This document shows positions 1-12,226 of a DNA stretch of 64,000 bases, piece by piece. The notes under the pieces were generated by a model. That model was not told where the DNA came from and searched no databases. It worked only from the letters and a program-made list of their open reading frames with translations. The translations under genes were made by a program, and so were the position numbers. How positions within the stretch are numbered: the stretch's first letter is position 1; every line of letters begins with the position of its first letter. The stretch comes from Amphiduros pacificus (taxonomy: Eukaryota; Annelida; Polychaeta; Phyllodocida; Hesionidae): the NCBI GenBank assembly GCA_949316495.1, contig OX439003.1, forward strand, positions 23,126,295 through 23,190,294, in the 5' to 3' direction.

Positions 1-620
1 TAATTGTATGGATGCAGGAAGCTTTTGTGCGGACAGATTGCATCATTGATTTATTCTCTTTTCTCTATATCTTCAAGGCCCATTTGCCTCTGCTTCAGCT
101 AAGCAGTGTTTTGTAATTGTTCAAACTTGAGTGCATGTTGGTTTGTGTAGGATTTACTGGGGATTACTAAAAACCGCAAGACTTGTAGTATTTGCATTAG
201 TGGATGGTGTGATTTATGATTTTAAGATCGCACTCTCCAACATACAACAAGCATTTCAAAGGGAACTTCATTCAGTTTGTGCTTACCGACTGAAAGTCAA
301 TATATACATGCACATAATTTATAGACAAATGCATATGTTGGTGTTTAAATTGGCTCTTCACAGATAGACCATATAAATTGTTGTAGAATAGACTTCATGT
401 GAAAAATGACTTCATATGCTATGATTGATGAAAGCAGAAAAATGATTCATGTTTGGTGGGTGTGAACTAGCCACAACGCTTCACACTAGTATAGACTTAC
501 ATATCAGTTGAGCATTGTACAAAAATGTGAATGGTGAGTGTTATGCAAAAAGGATAAATTTAAGGGTAATGCACAGAAATGTATTAAGCAAAAGTGTCAA
601 ACACAAAGATGTGTCATTAG
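1..620. other. unique AT-rich DNA, nothing recognised
   Basis: Non-repetitive AT-rich sequence. Short open frames on both strands show no recognisable protein motif or convincing splice-site pair. Confidence 0.4.
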
Positions 621-624
621 ATAT

Positions 625-1135
625 GAGTGTCACACATAAGCAATGTTTCTCTGAGTGTCATATATAAGCAATGTATCTCTGAGTGTCATATATAAGCAAT
701 GTTTCTCTGAGTGTCATATATAAGCAATGTATCTCTGAGTGTCATATATAAGCAATGTTTCTCTGAGTGTGATATATAAGCAATGTTTCTCTGAGTGTGA
801 TATATAAGCAATGTATCTCTGAGTGTCATATATAAGCAATGTATCTCTGAGTGTCATATATAAGCAATGTTTCTCTGAGTGTGATATATAAGCAATGTAT
901 CTCTGAGTTTCATATATAAGCAATGTTTCTCTGAGTGTCATATATAAGCAATGCATTCATGATTGTCACCATGAGCAATGTGTTTATGAGTGTCATTCAA
1001 AAACAATATTTTTCCCAGTTTCATGCATAAGAATTACATTTCTGAGTGTCAAGCTTAAGTTATCATTTTCTGAACATCAAAAATAATGATATTTTGATAA
1101 GTGTCAAACAACAACTATTTACAGAGTGTCTCAAA
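625..1135. repeat. 28-bp minisatellite, about 12 clean copies plus decayed tail
   Basis: Unit begins GAGTGTCATATATAAGCAAT and recurs every 28 bases from 625 to about 960 (625, 653, 681, 709 and so on). Variants differ mainly at GTTTCTCT versus GTATCTCT. Increasingly degenerate copies with the GAGTGTC core continue to about 1135. An 80-codon open frame on the minus strand is a by-product of the repeat. Confidence 0.93.
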
Positions 1136-1139
1136 ATTT

Positions 1140-1980
1140 GAGTTACATCATGTGCAAAGTAGAGTTAAAGAATACTATATAATATGCAATGACACAACAT
1201 GTAGACTTCAAACAGTGAAGTTCACCAACAGGTATCTATGAAAGCCTTTGCGAATAATTACTAAGACATCGAATGCTGTGCAGACAGGTTGGTTGAATTT
1301 CACAGAATGTGATTGGCATGTTTACCAAGCTGAGCGGCGGGAGACTTGGTGACATGTATATTGACAAGGTGGTGTTGGCATGAGAGGGGAGAACAATCCT
1401 CAGATCTCCATCCCTCATGGCCTGGCTTCCCACTACATGTGTAGCTCGCAGTTTTTTACGGCACACCAATTTGGTGTCTCAGACAGGGAGGCGACACACA
1501 TCTTGCCATTCATGCAATGTTCTGCCTTCCAGACAAAGTCTCCAGGAAACGCTATCATCCTTCATTGAAAATTACCAAAGATGAATGTCTGATTACTGCC
1601 ATTTGTTTGTGTGTCACTAAGTGGGCTTTAGAGTTACGTGACAATAAGGAATTAACCGGATTGTTTTGTATATTTTCTGATATTTTACCAGGACTCAAAT
1701 TGGTATAAATGATAAATATTGGTTTTCCCGTACATTAAATGATGGCATTGGGGATAATGCAGGTGATAGGAATGAGAGATTGCGGGAAATAAGTAGGAAA
1801 TGGTTGGTTATGCCAGATAATGGACTGTGATTCTGGTTGCTATGGTAACAGGATGACGATCACAGTTTGTCACTTTGTGGTCTTGCTGGCGGGGTCAGAA
1901 TGTGGTCAATTGCTGGATGTGCCCCGAGGCTCTTGTGTGCCATCATCGTCCGCAATCAGGGGAATTATTTCCTACGATGC
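1140..1980. other. unique DNA between two arrays, no gene assigned
   Basis: Less AT-rich than its surroundings, with overlapping open frames of 60 to 80 codons on both strands (1236-1568). None has a recognisable domain and no good acceptor-donor pair was found. Confidence 0.35.
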
Positions 1981-1984
1981 GCAC

Positions 1985-2600
1985 ATCATAGTTGATATGA
2001 TAGATGCCTGCCATCATAACTGATATGACAGATGCCTCACATCATAACTGATGTGACAGATGCCTTGAATCATACCTGATATGATAGACACCTTGAATCA
2101 TCCCTGATATGACAGATGCCTCATACCATGAATGATATGACAGATGGCTTGCATCATAATTACTTGACATATGTCTTAAATCATATTAAATAGGATAGAT
2201 GTCTTGTGTGACAATATCTATATTACAATTCATTGTGTCAATATTTATATGTGCATTACAATATAATTAATATGAGGGATATTTTGGATAATATTTGATA
2301 TGAAAGATATGTTGGATTATAATTTATATAAGTTCCCATGGCTAATAATTGATATGATAAATGCCTTGAATTATGAATAATATTACAGATACCTTGGATT
2401 ATAATTGATATGACAGATGCTTTGGACTGTAATTGATGTGACAAATATTTTGGATAATAATTAATATAACAGATATCTTGGATTATAATTGATATGACAG
2501 TTACTTTGGATAATAATTGATATGAGAGATACATTGAATTACAGTTGATATGACAGATATGTTAGATTATAATTTATATGAGAAATGCATTATACTGTCA
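1985..2600. repeat. degenerate 28-bp minisatellite
   Basis: Core TGATATGACAGATGCCTT recurs at about 28-base spacing. Copies are fairly clean in 1985-2160. A diverged second section with TTGGATTATAATTGATATGA cores runs from about 2270 to 2600. A 92-codon minus-strand open frame here is repeat-derived. Confidence 0.85.
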
Positions 2601-3100
2601 TGGAAAATATAGAAGTTACATATCAACAAATCACATATTTTTTCAAAAGAAATAATGTGACATGAGAAACAGCTTGCAGACCATAGGTTATGCTTGCACA
2701 TGACAGATAGTAATACCATCTATTGCACATGTCAGATAGCACAAAGAGCATGTAATTAAGGCATAACAATTATTTAGTCTACTCCCAAAAATAGGACAGT
2801 TATAATTCATGAAAAAAAAATCTTTTATGCCAGGATATTTTATGTTGAACATTTTGATTTATTTGGTTTAGTCAGGCACAGGGAGTTTGAATTTCCGTGT
2901 CTTATGCAAAGTGATTCATACTTGAGCCAAGCTTTCTAGACCTGAAGCTTATTTACCACAAAGAATAGAGGAGGAATTTGTGCAAGTTTGGTGTCCCCTG
3001 GCCCCGGGGAAAGTAGACATTGATAGTGGGCAGGCAGTAATTGGTGCAGCCTGAGCCCACACACTGCGCCTAATCAGCAGAACAATCTAATTGTTCACAC
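2601..3100. other. unique DNA, nothing recognised
   Basis: No repeat, RNA gene or convincing exon seen. Sequence around 2940-3090 is more GC-balanced than its neighbours. Confidence 0.35.
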
Positions 3101-3104
3101 TTCC

Positions 3105-3715
3105 CAACACACAGCCATGTTGACAACTTCCCTCCTCATGTGACAAAACTGCCAGATGGATTCTGAACCCAAGTTAAAAAAAAAAGCTAAAATCTGCCAG
3201 AGAGACTTTGTACTGGGAATAAAAATGACCAATATATTCTTTGCTATGGTATACATCTGATCTTTAATACAACTGGCAGATAGATTCTGCAACAATCTTA
3301 ATCAAACCTGACAGGTAGTTTCCACACTCATGTAAATGACTGGCAGTCTGTCCTTGTTACAAATTCAATCAATGTGAGTTTATTGTGAAACTGACAGAAC
3401 CTGCATGTATAACAAGTCTTAAGCGGAAGATTCTGTAGTGTTGTGAAAAAGCTGATAGATGGATTCTGTAGTCGTGTGACAAAATTGGCAGGTAAATTTT
3501 GTAGTGATGTGACAGATTTGACAGGTAGATTCTATAGTAGTGTGACAGATTTGACAGATAGACTCTGTAGTAGAGTGACAGATTTGACAGATAAACTCTG
3601 TAGTGGTGTGACAGATTTGACAGGTGGACTCTGTAGTGGAGTGACAGATTTGACAGATAAACTCTATAAACTCTGGTGTGACAGATTTGACAGGTAGATT
3701 CTGTTTTTGCGAAAA
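3105..3715. repeat. 33-bp minisatellite with decayed left flank
   Basis: Core GTGACAGATTTGACAGGTAG repeats every 33 bases in about 3440-3700; recognisable decayed copies (CTGACAGGTAG cores) extend left to about 3105. Because 33 is a multiple of three, it creates long open frames with an 11-residue period on both strands (3369-3788 minus, 3443-3697 plus). These are artefacts. Confidence 0.88.
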
Positions 3716-4124
3716 TTCTGACATGCGGATTCAGTGTTGACCAAGCATTATATATCTTATTAATCATGTGCTGACAAATACCAGGCAATCAGGCTAACAT
3801 TTTTCTTGTTCAGTGTCTCTGTCCATGATCATTCAAACAAAACAAAGGCCAAAAGGAGAAAAGTCAATGACATTTAATGATTTAATGATGTTATTTTATC
3901 TTGATAATTTGCTTCTTTTGTGCAAAGAATCCAGCATAAAAGGGAATATAGAACACAAAGAGTCCAAACCACCTGGCGCAAATTAAACCTTTTGTATCAT
4001 GATCACACAGACCGGACATTGAGTGGCAAGTAATGGTGGAGCAAAACTACTTCTACAACTCACTGCTCCATGACACGATTGCAAGGCCACGCATGGGCAC
4101 ATACCCAAGTTTGAGATTTGCAGA

Positions 4125-4440
4125 TGTTAGAGTTAGAGGTTTGCAGATGTTAGAGTTAGAGGCTTGCAGATGCAAGAGTTTGAGGCTGACAGATGCTGTG
4201 TTTGAGGCCGACAGATGCTGTGTTAGAGGCTGACAGATGCTGAATCAGAGGCTGACAGATGATTGAGTTTGAGATGAAAATATGCTGTAAGAATCAGGTA
4301 GATGCTGGAATGAAGGGTGGGAGATCCTGCACTAGGTTGTAGGTGGGCAGATGCTGGAGTCAGATTCGGGTAGATGCTGAAATGAAGGATGGGAGATCCT
4401 GCACTAGGTTGTAGGTGGGCAGATGCCTGTAACTGGTTTT
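4125..4440. repeat. 21-bp repeats followed by a 71-bp duplication
   Basis: About seven copies of a 21-base unit (GAGGCTGACAGATGCTGTGT) occupy 4130-4270. They are followed by two near-identical copies, about 71 bases apart, of a segment starting near 4299 and 4370 and containing GGGAGATCCTGCACTAGGTT. Confidence 0.85.
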
Positions 4441-4690
4441 GGTGGATGCAGGAGCCTGGGATGGGGTGGGCTGATGTTGAGGTTTAGGTTATACTGTCCC
4501 AGATATTAGACTACTCTCATAAGCTGAGTTTAAGTCCAGATCAAATATATGTGATGAAGACATGCAACAGAAGATGTGAACAGGGGTCATTACAGGATGA
4601 TCACAAACAAGTAATGATAAAGCATTGTGTCTCACATCATGCCTAACTATCACACTGAGTGCATGCTATACTGTAACAACATCACATTCC

Positions 4691-4710
4691 TATATATATA
4701 TATATATAAT
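4691..4710. repeat. (TA)n microsatellite
   Basis: Nine to ten perfect TA dinucleotides. Confidence 0.97.
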
Positions 4711-4714
4711 CTCA

Positions 4715-5785
4715 CACATTGCTATTCACCATTATGTAATAATATCAGATTGTTGCTGTAGACCATGATATAACAATTTTTTAAAAATTTTTTTATATAA
4801 AACAATGTCACATTGTTTCTAAACACCATGATGTAACAATATCACATTGTTTCTATACACCATGATGTAACAATATCACATTGTTTCTATACACCATGAT
4901 GTAACAATATCACAGTGTTGCTATACACCGTGATGTAACAATATCAAAGTGTTGCTATCCAACATGATGTAACAATATCACAGTGTTGCCACACACCATG
5001 ATGTAACAATATCACAGTGTTGCTATACACCATGATGTAACAATATCAAAGTGTTTCTATACACCATGATGTAACAATATCACAGTGTTGCTATACACCA
5101 TGATGTAACAATATCACAGTGTTGCCACACACCATGATGTAACAATATCAAAGTGTTTCTATACACCATGATGTAACAATATCACAGTGTTGCTATCCAC
5201 CATGATGTAACAATATCACAGTGTTGCTATACACCATGATGTAACAATATCACAGTGTTGCTATACACCATGATGTAACAATATCACAGTGTTGCCACAC
5301 ACCATGATGTAACAATATCACATTGTTTCTATACACCATGATGTAACATTATCACAGTGTTGCCACACACCATGATGTAACAATAACACATTGTTTCTAT
5401 ACACCATGATGTAACAATAACACATTGTTTCTATACACCATGATGTAACAATAACACATTGTTTCTATACACCATGATGTAACAATATCACAGTGTTGCT
5501 ATACACCGTGATGTAACAATATTACATTGTTTCTATACACCATGATGTAACAATATCACAGTGTTGCCACACACCATGATGTAACAATATCACATTGTTT
5601 CTATACACCATGATGTAACATTATCACATTGTTTCTATACACCATGATGTAACATTATCACAGTGTTGCCACACACCATGATGTAACAATAACACATTGT
5701 TTCTATACACCATGATGTAACAATAACACATTGTTTCTATACACCATGATGTAATATTATCACAGTGTAGCATGGTGTAACAATA
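4715..5785. repeat. 34-bp minisatellite, about 30 copies
   Basis: Unit carries ACACCATGATGTAACAATAT and repeats every 34 bases. Two subtypes differ in the following half (CACATTGTTTCTAT versus CACAGTGTTGCTAT or CACAGTGTTGCCAC) and are interspersed in runs, as expected from repeated unequal exchange. The left edge (4715-4800) is degenerate. The array ends about 500 bases from the coding-like minus-strand exon at 6297-6496. Confidence 0.95.
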
Positions 5786-6296
5786 TCTCTTTTCTCTGTG
5801 CAGGATGCTTTGACTCACTCATAGCTGTTTATTAGAAGCTGGAAATGTTTATGGTACAGTTTTATCACAGGTATTAATCATGTCTGTAGTCATGGCGTAC
5901 AGGAGTTATTGTACGTCTGTATCAAGGCCTCCATTCACACAAGTGCTCATGTTCTGCCCTCTATACAGTACAGTTATAAGTCTGTTTTAATATCGCTGCC
6001 TCTGACTCATCAACTCCTAAATCCATCAAGAAAATGGACTTGGAAATGGAATATTTTTATTCAGTGCATACAGTATGCACTGATTTGTGCCAAATTAGTT
6101 TTCTATTGGTTAAACTTGACTTCCAGTGATTACCTGTTGCAGTAATTATCTGTGTCACCATGTTTCTCAGCTGTAATGTCCCTAAGTACAGACCCCCTGT
6201 GTCACCTGTATTGCCCTTTCTTCAGTTTTGGATTCAACACAATGCTTGACGACTGAAGATGGCATTCAGAAGAGTCCAAGTGACCTCATGGCTACA

Positions 6297-6496
6297 TCAT
6301 CTTAGGGCATCTTTGGAATATACATCGTATTGGCAGGTTCTCTGCTGTCTTTGTAGACTGACCCACTTTTCACCTCTTTGCACAAACAATGCCGAAGTGA
6401 TGCTGAGATCTTGATAAAACAAAGAATTTTTTCTGACATGTTGAACAGAAGGGAACATGGCATCTTTGAAATCAGTTGCCAGAGATTGCGTTTTAC
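6297..6496 (-). CDS. probable terminal exon of an unidentified minus-strand gene
   Basis: On the minus strand a good acceptor (pyrimidine-rich TTACTACTCAG) ends just before 6496. The exon can be read as two leftover bases plus 65 codons to a TGA at 6297-6299. The protein includes KTQSLATDFKDAMFP and ends with YSKDALR. This frame continues exactly from the preferred frame of the exon at 6943-6994 (one base there plus two here make Ser). A second frame is also open to a stop inside the exon (starting VKRNLWQLISK), so the true frame is not certain. No domain is recognised. It could also be a chance open region next to a decayed splice site. The intervening intron would be about 450 bases. Confidence 0.42.
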
Positions 6497-6942
6497 CTGA
6501 GTAGTAACTCAAAAAATATTATGGGTCAAAGGATGGTATTTCTAAAAACTGGGAATTTCCAGTCCATTTTACAGATGGATATCGGAGTAAACATATTTGT
6601 TTATTCTCATCAGTCAATAAAATATTAAATCATTTTCAAGTCACAAATATCTAAACAATAAGTACATTTTGAGTAAGATTCATTTTTTTTCCAGATGAAT
6701 CACTTCACAGTTTAAGAATATTAGAAATGATACTTTATAATGTGGCAAAATGTTGGTGTAGATGTGTAGATTATGAATTCTGAGCACAGACCTGAAGTGC
6801 TCTAGTGGAGGAGTGGAGTTGGTACATTATATCCGCACTGGGATGTGGGGTGTCAGGCCAAATTTGCTAAATCAAGTGAGAAGCCATGCAGATATGGTGG
6901 TGAGACAGGCAGCATATTATGGGATGTGTTGGTCATACTTAC

Positions 6943-6994
6943 TCGTCCAGTTAGTTCTGTCATAGTCACCATTACGAGGCTCCCCGATGCCATC
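6943..6994 (-). CDS. probable small internal exon, unidentified minus-strand gene
   Basis: A 52-base GC-rich segment in AT-rich surroundings, bounded on the minus strand by acceptor ATCCCGCTGCAG and a near-perfect donor GTAAGTATG. In frame 0 it reads DGIGEPRNGDYDRTNWT plus one base. That base with the first two of the exon at 6297-6496 restores an open frame. A second frame (MASGSLVMVTMTELTGR) is also open and would join the exon at 10868-10925 in phase. The splice signals are the strongest evidence. The acidic, Gly- and Asn-rich composition of frame 0 looks like an extracellular loop, but I recognise no family. Confidence 0.45.
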
Positions 6995-8995
6995 CTGCAG
7001 CGGGATAAACCACTTTAGGGAAGAGACATATACACATGATTAGATATGAGGCCTGGATCTGGAGCACACCTTAACCCACTTTCCACTCAGCATCCATTCA
7101 TCTTGCCTCAATTGCCCATTTAAACCTTTAACTGCATTACGTTAAAGTGATACAATATGGCAGCAACGCAGTATAGCTTGTGTCAGTTGAAAGCGCAAAC
7201 GTCCCATTACGGTTGCTTACTGTAATTGGTACCGGCCAGATTCACTGTGTTGATTTGGTACTTTGTAGGTGGGTTTTGTGGCCACAGTATACATCGTAGG
7301 ATATAAAACATAGACCATGTGTCATGGTCTGAATCTGCAGGGTATTATGGCCAGCCCGATCCAGCACCATCCATCACAGTCAAGCCACAACTCCATAGTG
7401 AGCATCTCTCGGCTCGCACAGATTAGCTGATCCAGACAACCCCCCCATTTTCAAAAATATATGACTGACACCCTCCCACCAAAAATTAATCTCCAATCTA
7501 GGTAATTCCCATTAAATGCCTGCAGATCCTGCTGCAATCAAATGATTATTTCATTGGGCTAAATTAAAAACTTTTGTCAGCATTAATCAGGTAACAGTTC
7601 TTCTCTTTAGTCCTATTACAATGTACCATACATTTCTGTTTAAACTCAATTCTTTGTGTATAAGATATCACATAAGACAAATATCTATGAAATTGTACAA
7701 TAAATGACAAAGAAACTTGATATTGGTAGATTTATCCCCCCTGTATAGACCAGTTAGCCGAGGAAATCGGTCCATCTTTCTGCTCAGTGCTGACCCCTGG
7801 GGATCTGTCCACTCACTATCTATCATCATTAGTCAACACTTATCTTTTATCTTCAGCTTTTATCTATAATCTTAACATTTCTCCTGCCATTTGATGTGTT
7901 TTGATCAAGTGCATATACCGTAAGTTTTTTTTATTGAAAAATATCAAGATGGGAATAAATTTATTATCTTGAATGAAAATGAATAGAACACCTCTTAGAT
8001 GGTGAAAGATACACAAATGAAGCACACACTACTTAAGATTGCTGTAAATGGCAGATACTTGTAAGGAATCTTTACCTTAAACGCTATTGTCACAGTTTCC
8101 AGTGAATAATAGAAAGGATATAGAAGTTGTCCTTAGCAAAATCCATCATCAATTATACTTTAAACATGTTAATTTAGTGGTATTTACGGTACCTCACTCA
8201 CATTAGTATTATTATCATTAACACTCTTGTTTCTACGTTAATTATAAAACCAGTTTAATCTAATAATGTAATCCACATTTATATTTTAATGAATAGTCCT
8301 CCAGCAAAATATAAACAAAAACAAATGAAAACAAATGATGATTTTCCAATAGTAGAGACACGGTACGATGCCAGAATTGGAACACAACCCCTCTGTCTCT
8401 AAAGTAATTTTGTGGAGGATTTGATAAATTGAAATGTCCTTGTGTGTTAAGTGTAGTTGTGCCTCATTCATTTGGCTGCAATACAAAGCAACCAAATTTA
8501 GAAAAGTACATGAATTTCCTGAAAAATTAAGCAAAACATTTCATTGTCTTAATTTGAACATCAAGACAGAATGTCCAATCTGCTTGTGATTTTTATTTTC
8601 TGGGCCCTATTCTATTAAAGATAAAATAGAGATTTTATTAACAGAATTCCAAGGCAGTTTTGTTTATCTTTACTGTTTGATGATACCACAATGCCTGATT
8701 TTGCATTTTATTTCGCAGTTATTTGGACATTTAAACCTTCTAAAAACAAATTTTAAAAAGCAGTAATAGAGTCATTTTAAAATTTTGCATGTTTGATTTA
8801 AAATTATAGCCTTTTAAAAACATATTTGGAAATCCTTCTAGAAGATATAAAGAAATCCACTGGGGTTTAAACACTCCAATATAGTTGATTAAGTTTGCAG
8901 AGTAAACATGGCTCATCAGGTTTTGCATGTGGTGTGTGACATTTATGTTGAGTCACAATTTGTAGAGAGCTCGTTGATGATTTACAAACATGGTT
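6995..8995. other. unique AT-rich DNA, probable intron
   Basis: No repeats or recognised coding sequence. Composition becomes strongly AT-rich after about 7600. If the exons at 6943-6994 and 10868-10925 belong to one gene, this is intron. Confidence 0.35.
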
Positions 8996-8997
8996 TA

Positions 8998-9596
8998 GTC
9001 TGGGTCAGGAGCTGATATTCTCACTTGTCATGTCATCAGTCCATCACTTCAACTGTCTGGGTCAGGAGCTGATATTCTCACTTGTCATGTCATCAGTCCA
9101 TCCATCACTTCAACTGTCTGGGTCAGGAGCTGATATTCCCACTTGTCATGTCATCAGTCCATCCATCACTTCAACTGTCTGGGTCCGGAGCTGATAGGTT
9201 CACTAGTCATGTCATCAGTCCATCACTTCAACTTGCTGGGTCAGGAGCTGATAGGTTCACTTATCATGTCATCCGTCCATCACATCAACTGTCTGGGTCA
9301 GGAGCTGATATTCTCACTCGTCATGTCATCAGTCCATCCATCACTTCAACTGTCTGGGTAAGGAGCTGATAGGTTCACTCGTCATGTCATCAGTCCATCA
9401 CTTGAACTGTCTGGGTCAGGAGCTGATATTCTCACTTGTCATGTCATCAGTCCATCCATCACTTCAACTGTCTGGGTCAGGAGCTGATAGGCTCACTCGT
9501 CATGTCATCAGTCCATCCATCACTTCAACTGTCTGGGTCAGGAGCTGATATTCTCACTTGTCATGTCATCAGTCCATCACTTCAACTGTCTGGTCA
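8998..9596. repeat. 57/61-bp minisatellite, about 10 copies
   Basis: Unit contains TGGGTCAGGAGCTGATATTC and GTCATGTCATCAGTCCATC. Copies are 61 or 57 bases long, depending on whether CATC is doubled (CCATCCATCAC versus CCATCAC). Copies also alternate between ATATTCTCAC and ATAGGTTCAC. Confidence 0.94.
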
Positions 9597-9779
9597 GGAA
9601 AAGTCTGGATGACATACTTGGTCAATAAGCCATTCATTTGTGCATCAGACCGGAAGACATTACACGTCTAGTCAAGAAGTGATGTAAGCCTACCTCAAAT
9701 AAGGAAGCCATTAGATCACAATCCTATTCAAGTAACCATTGTTTATTCTATCAGCTTGGAAAGTCATTGGCTCCCACAG

Positions 9780-9955
9780 GAAGTCAGGAAGTCATTCATC
9801 CCCACTTCAGGTCAGAAAATCATTCATCCCCACATCAGGTCAGAAAATCATTCATCCCCACATCAGGTCAGAAAATCATTCATCCCCACATCAGGGCAGA
9901 AAATCATTTTTCCCCACATTAGGTCAGAAAATCATTTTTCCTCACTATAGGCCAG
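9780..9955. repeat. 30-bp minisatellite, about 6 copies
   Basis: Unit contains CAGGTCAGAAAATCATTCAT followed by CCCCACAT. The period of 30 gives ten-residue periodic open frames on the plus strand, which are artefacts. Confidence 0.92.
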
Positions 9956-10110
9956 AATGTCTTATTTCCTGTGCCTCATCAGAGTGACATCTATTTCTGG
10001 GTCAGGTCAGAGACTATTTAGTTCCTGTGCCTCATCAGAGTGACATCTATTTCTGTGTCAGGTCAGAGATTATTTAGTTTCTGTGCCACATCATAGAGAC
10101 ATCGCTTCCT
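9956..10110. repeat. 58-bp repeat, 2 to 3 copies
   Basis: CTGTGCCTCATCAGAGTGAC recurs 58 bases apart (near 9967 and 10025), with a diverged third copy after 10080. It shares the TCAGGTCAGA motif with the adjacent 30-bp array. Confidence 0.8.
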
Positions 10111-10867
10111 GAATGAGGTCAGAATCTATTTGGTATCTGAGTCAGGTTAGGCAGCCAAAGGTTCCTGCATCAAATTGTATGAATACCCTTTTTATTTCCA
10201 AATAAATTAGTTTAACAATTCATATAAGACCCATGTCCATTGTGGACAAACCCCATTTCTCAGACTTAAGAAGAACACCTCAATAACATAATATTTCTTT
10301 ACCTAATTAGAATGTCATATATGCAATGACATCAAATCAGATTGGTGGCTTAATAAAAACCAATAAAAAAACGGTGTCTGCTCGTCAGAAATTAATAGTT
10401 GGATAGTGTGAACTGTTCAATTCCACAGGTCGTCTGGTTTGAGCAAGTTCCTCTTAGTATGATTTCCCATGCCAAGCTCACATAACTCTTGGAGCTTTTT
10501 ATTTAGGTATTGCCAGTAAACTATGGCAGATTTATACTATGCTAAAACCAATCTTCTCTTTTTATGAGAAAGCCCAGCTTGCTTACAAGGCACTTCTTTT
10601 GATGAAACTACTGGTTAGTGTTTCGTATTGAGAAAATTATGCTCGTAAAAAATAGTCTCATCTCATTATTCTAGCCTGAGAGAGTTAAATGTGGTTGAAC
10701 ATTTCACTCAAACCCCATTAATCATCAGAAATTACATTATTGCTGGTGTACGCAGTTACTTCTGTGGTTCTGACACTGGTTAAAAAGGTCAAATTTGGCT
10801 TACAATCTGAGCCACGTTTGTGGTATTGATGAGTCTGATTGCATATGAGCTATGGTCACAAACTCAC

Positions 10868-10925
10868 TCGTGCTGACACTCTAACTGGCGTCCGTTGGCC
10901 ATATGATATGATTTATCACGAGCAA
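10868..10925 (-). CDS. possible internal exon, unidentified minus-strand gene
   Basis: A 58-base segment with acceptor GTGCGTTTCCACAG and donor GTGAGT on the minus strand. One frame is open and reads ARDKSYHMANGRQLECQH plus two bases; the other two frames contain stops. It is more GC-balanced than the flanks. Its end phase fits the second open frame of the exon at 6943-6994 but not the preferred frame there, so either another exon intervenes, the frame choice at 6943 is wrong, or this is a chance splice-like segment. No family recognised. Confidence 0.3.
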
Positions 10926-11799
10926 CTGTGGAAACGCACTTGTATAAAGTGGCAGCATATTAGCAATGGCTGCCACATTTCACATCTACCTTTGACGCTC
11001 TACAGTTATGGATTTGCCCCTGTTACGAGTGGAAGAACTCACGACACAATATGGCTGGGGCCTTTAGTAGCTTTAATCTAATTTTGTGCAGAGGAGAGTG
11101 GTATTTGCTGATGGTAGTGGCTGGGGAGGGGTTGTTATTCCAACCTCCTCCCATGGAGCGCACTTCATTTTAGTTTTTTTAAAACTCAGGGTCCTCATAA
11201 AAACCATTAGTTGTTTGTTTTTAGAAGAATCTATTTTCATTAAAACAATGTGTGTTGATGTCCTCTGACCCTGTGTCGAAATGTTGCATATCTATATTAT
11301 TGAATTAGTGTGAGACTGCTTGATATGTTATCAAAATATATGTCTTTTTTATTCCCATCATGCAACTGTGATGATGTAAGTTGCAAATCCAATGTTTTTA
11401 GCATAAAAAATTATCAAGGAGACCATTCTATTTGGGTCCTCCTGTATAACTCCATAAACACAATGAATGCCAACTTCTGGCTACAAATCATGATTAGGAA
11501 CGGGATAAATCTTGAGAAAACTTTATCGGGCACACTGTTCTCACAAGGTTCCTTGCCCTATAAAAGAGTGTAGTGCCTGCATGGTCTAAAATAGACCATC
11601 CACTTTATTGAAGGTACTGAAGGTTCATCTCCTGCAACCCGATATTTTGATTTTGGTTTCAAAATCACTTCTTTAAAAGGATAAAAAGTAATGGCATGTT
11701 AGTGTTTGTTTTGGAAGAGATTACATATCAAATTTTAGTACTAAAGGATTTGAAGTTTAATTTAAAATACATTAAACAAGAGTTTAACAAGAGAGTATA
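10926..11799. other. unique DNA, nothing recognised
   Basis: Scattered open frames of 60 to 90 codons on the plus strand (11086-11573) have no recognisable motif and low-complexity AT-rich composition. Confidence 0.35.
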
Positions 11800-12226
11800 A
11801 TGGTTAATGTGATTGAGGTGTAGTTGTATTTGATTCAGGAAATTAGAAAAGAGAATATATAGATTAATTAATGTGATTGAGGTATAGTTGTATATGAATC
11901 AAGAAGTTAGACAAGAAAGTAAAATGGTTAATGTGATTGAGGTGTAGTTGTATTTGAATCAGGTAATTAGACAGGAAAGTGTAAGTATAAAGGTTAATGT
12001 GATTGAGATGTAGTTGTATTTGAATCAGGTAATTAGACAGGAAAGTTTAAGTATAAAGGTTAATGTGATTGAGATGTAGTTGTATTTGAATCAGATAATT
12101 AAACATGAAAGTGTAAAGTTTAATGTGATTATGATATAGTTGTTCAATTCAGGAAATTAAACCAGAGAGTATAAAGGTTAATGTGATTGAGTGGTAAATG
12201 TGATTGAGGTATGGTTGTATTTGCAG
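11800..12226. repeat. 58-66 bp minisatellite abutting a 3' splice site
   Basis: TTAATGTGATTGAG recurs at 11804, 11868, 11928, 11994, 12060, 12120 and 12178 (spacing 64, 60, 66, 66, 60, 58), with a last shortened copy running into the splice acceptor before 12227. Each unit carries TAGTTGTATTTGAATCAG or similar, a near-copy of the true acceptor GGTTGTATTTGCAG. Confidence 0.9.

Noticed and set aside
3369-3788. 139-codon minus-strand frame with 11-residue repeats
   Set aside because: Product of the 33-bp array. An equally periodic open frame exists on the other strand.
4715-5785. Regular repeats considered as a CRISPR array
   Set aside because: Units abut without unique spacers, and the DNA is clearly eukaryotic. 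The same holds for all other arrays.
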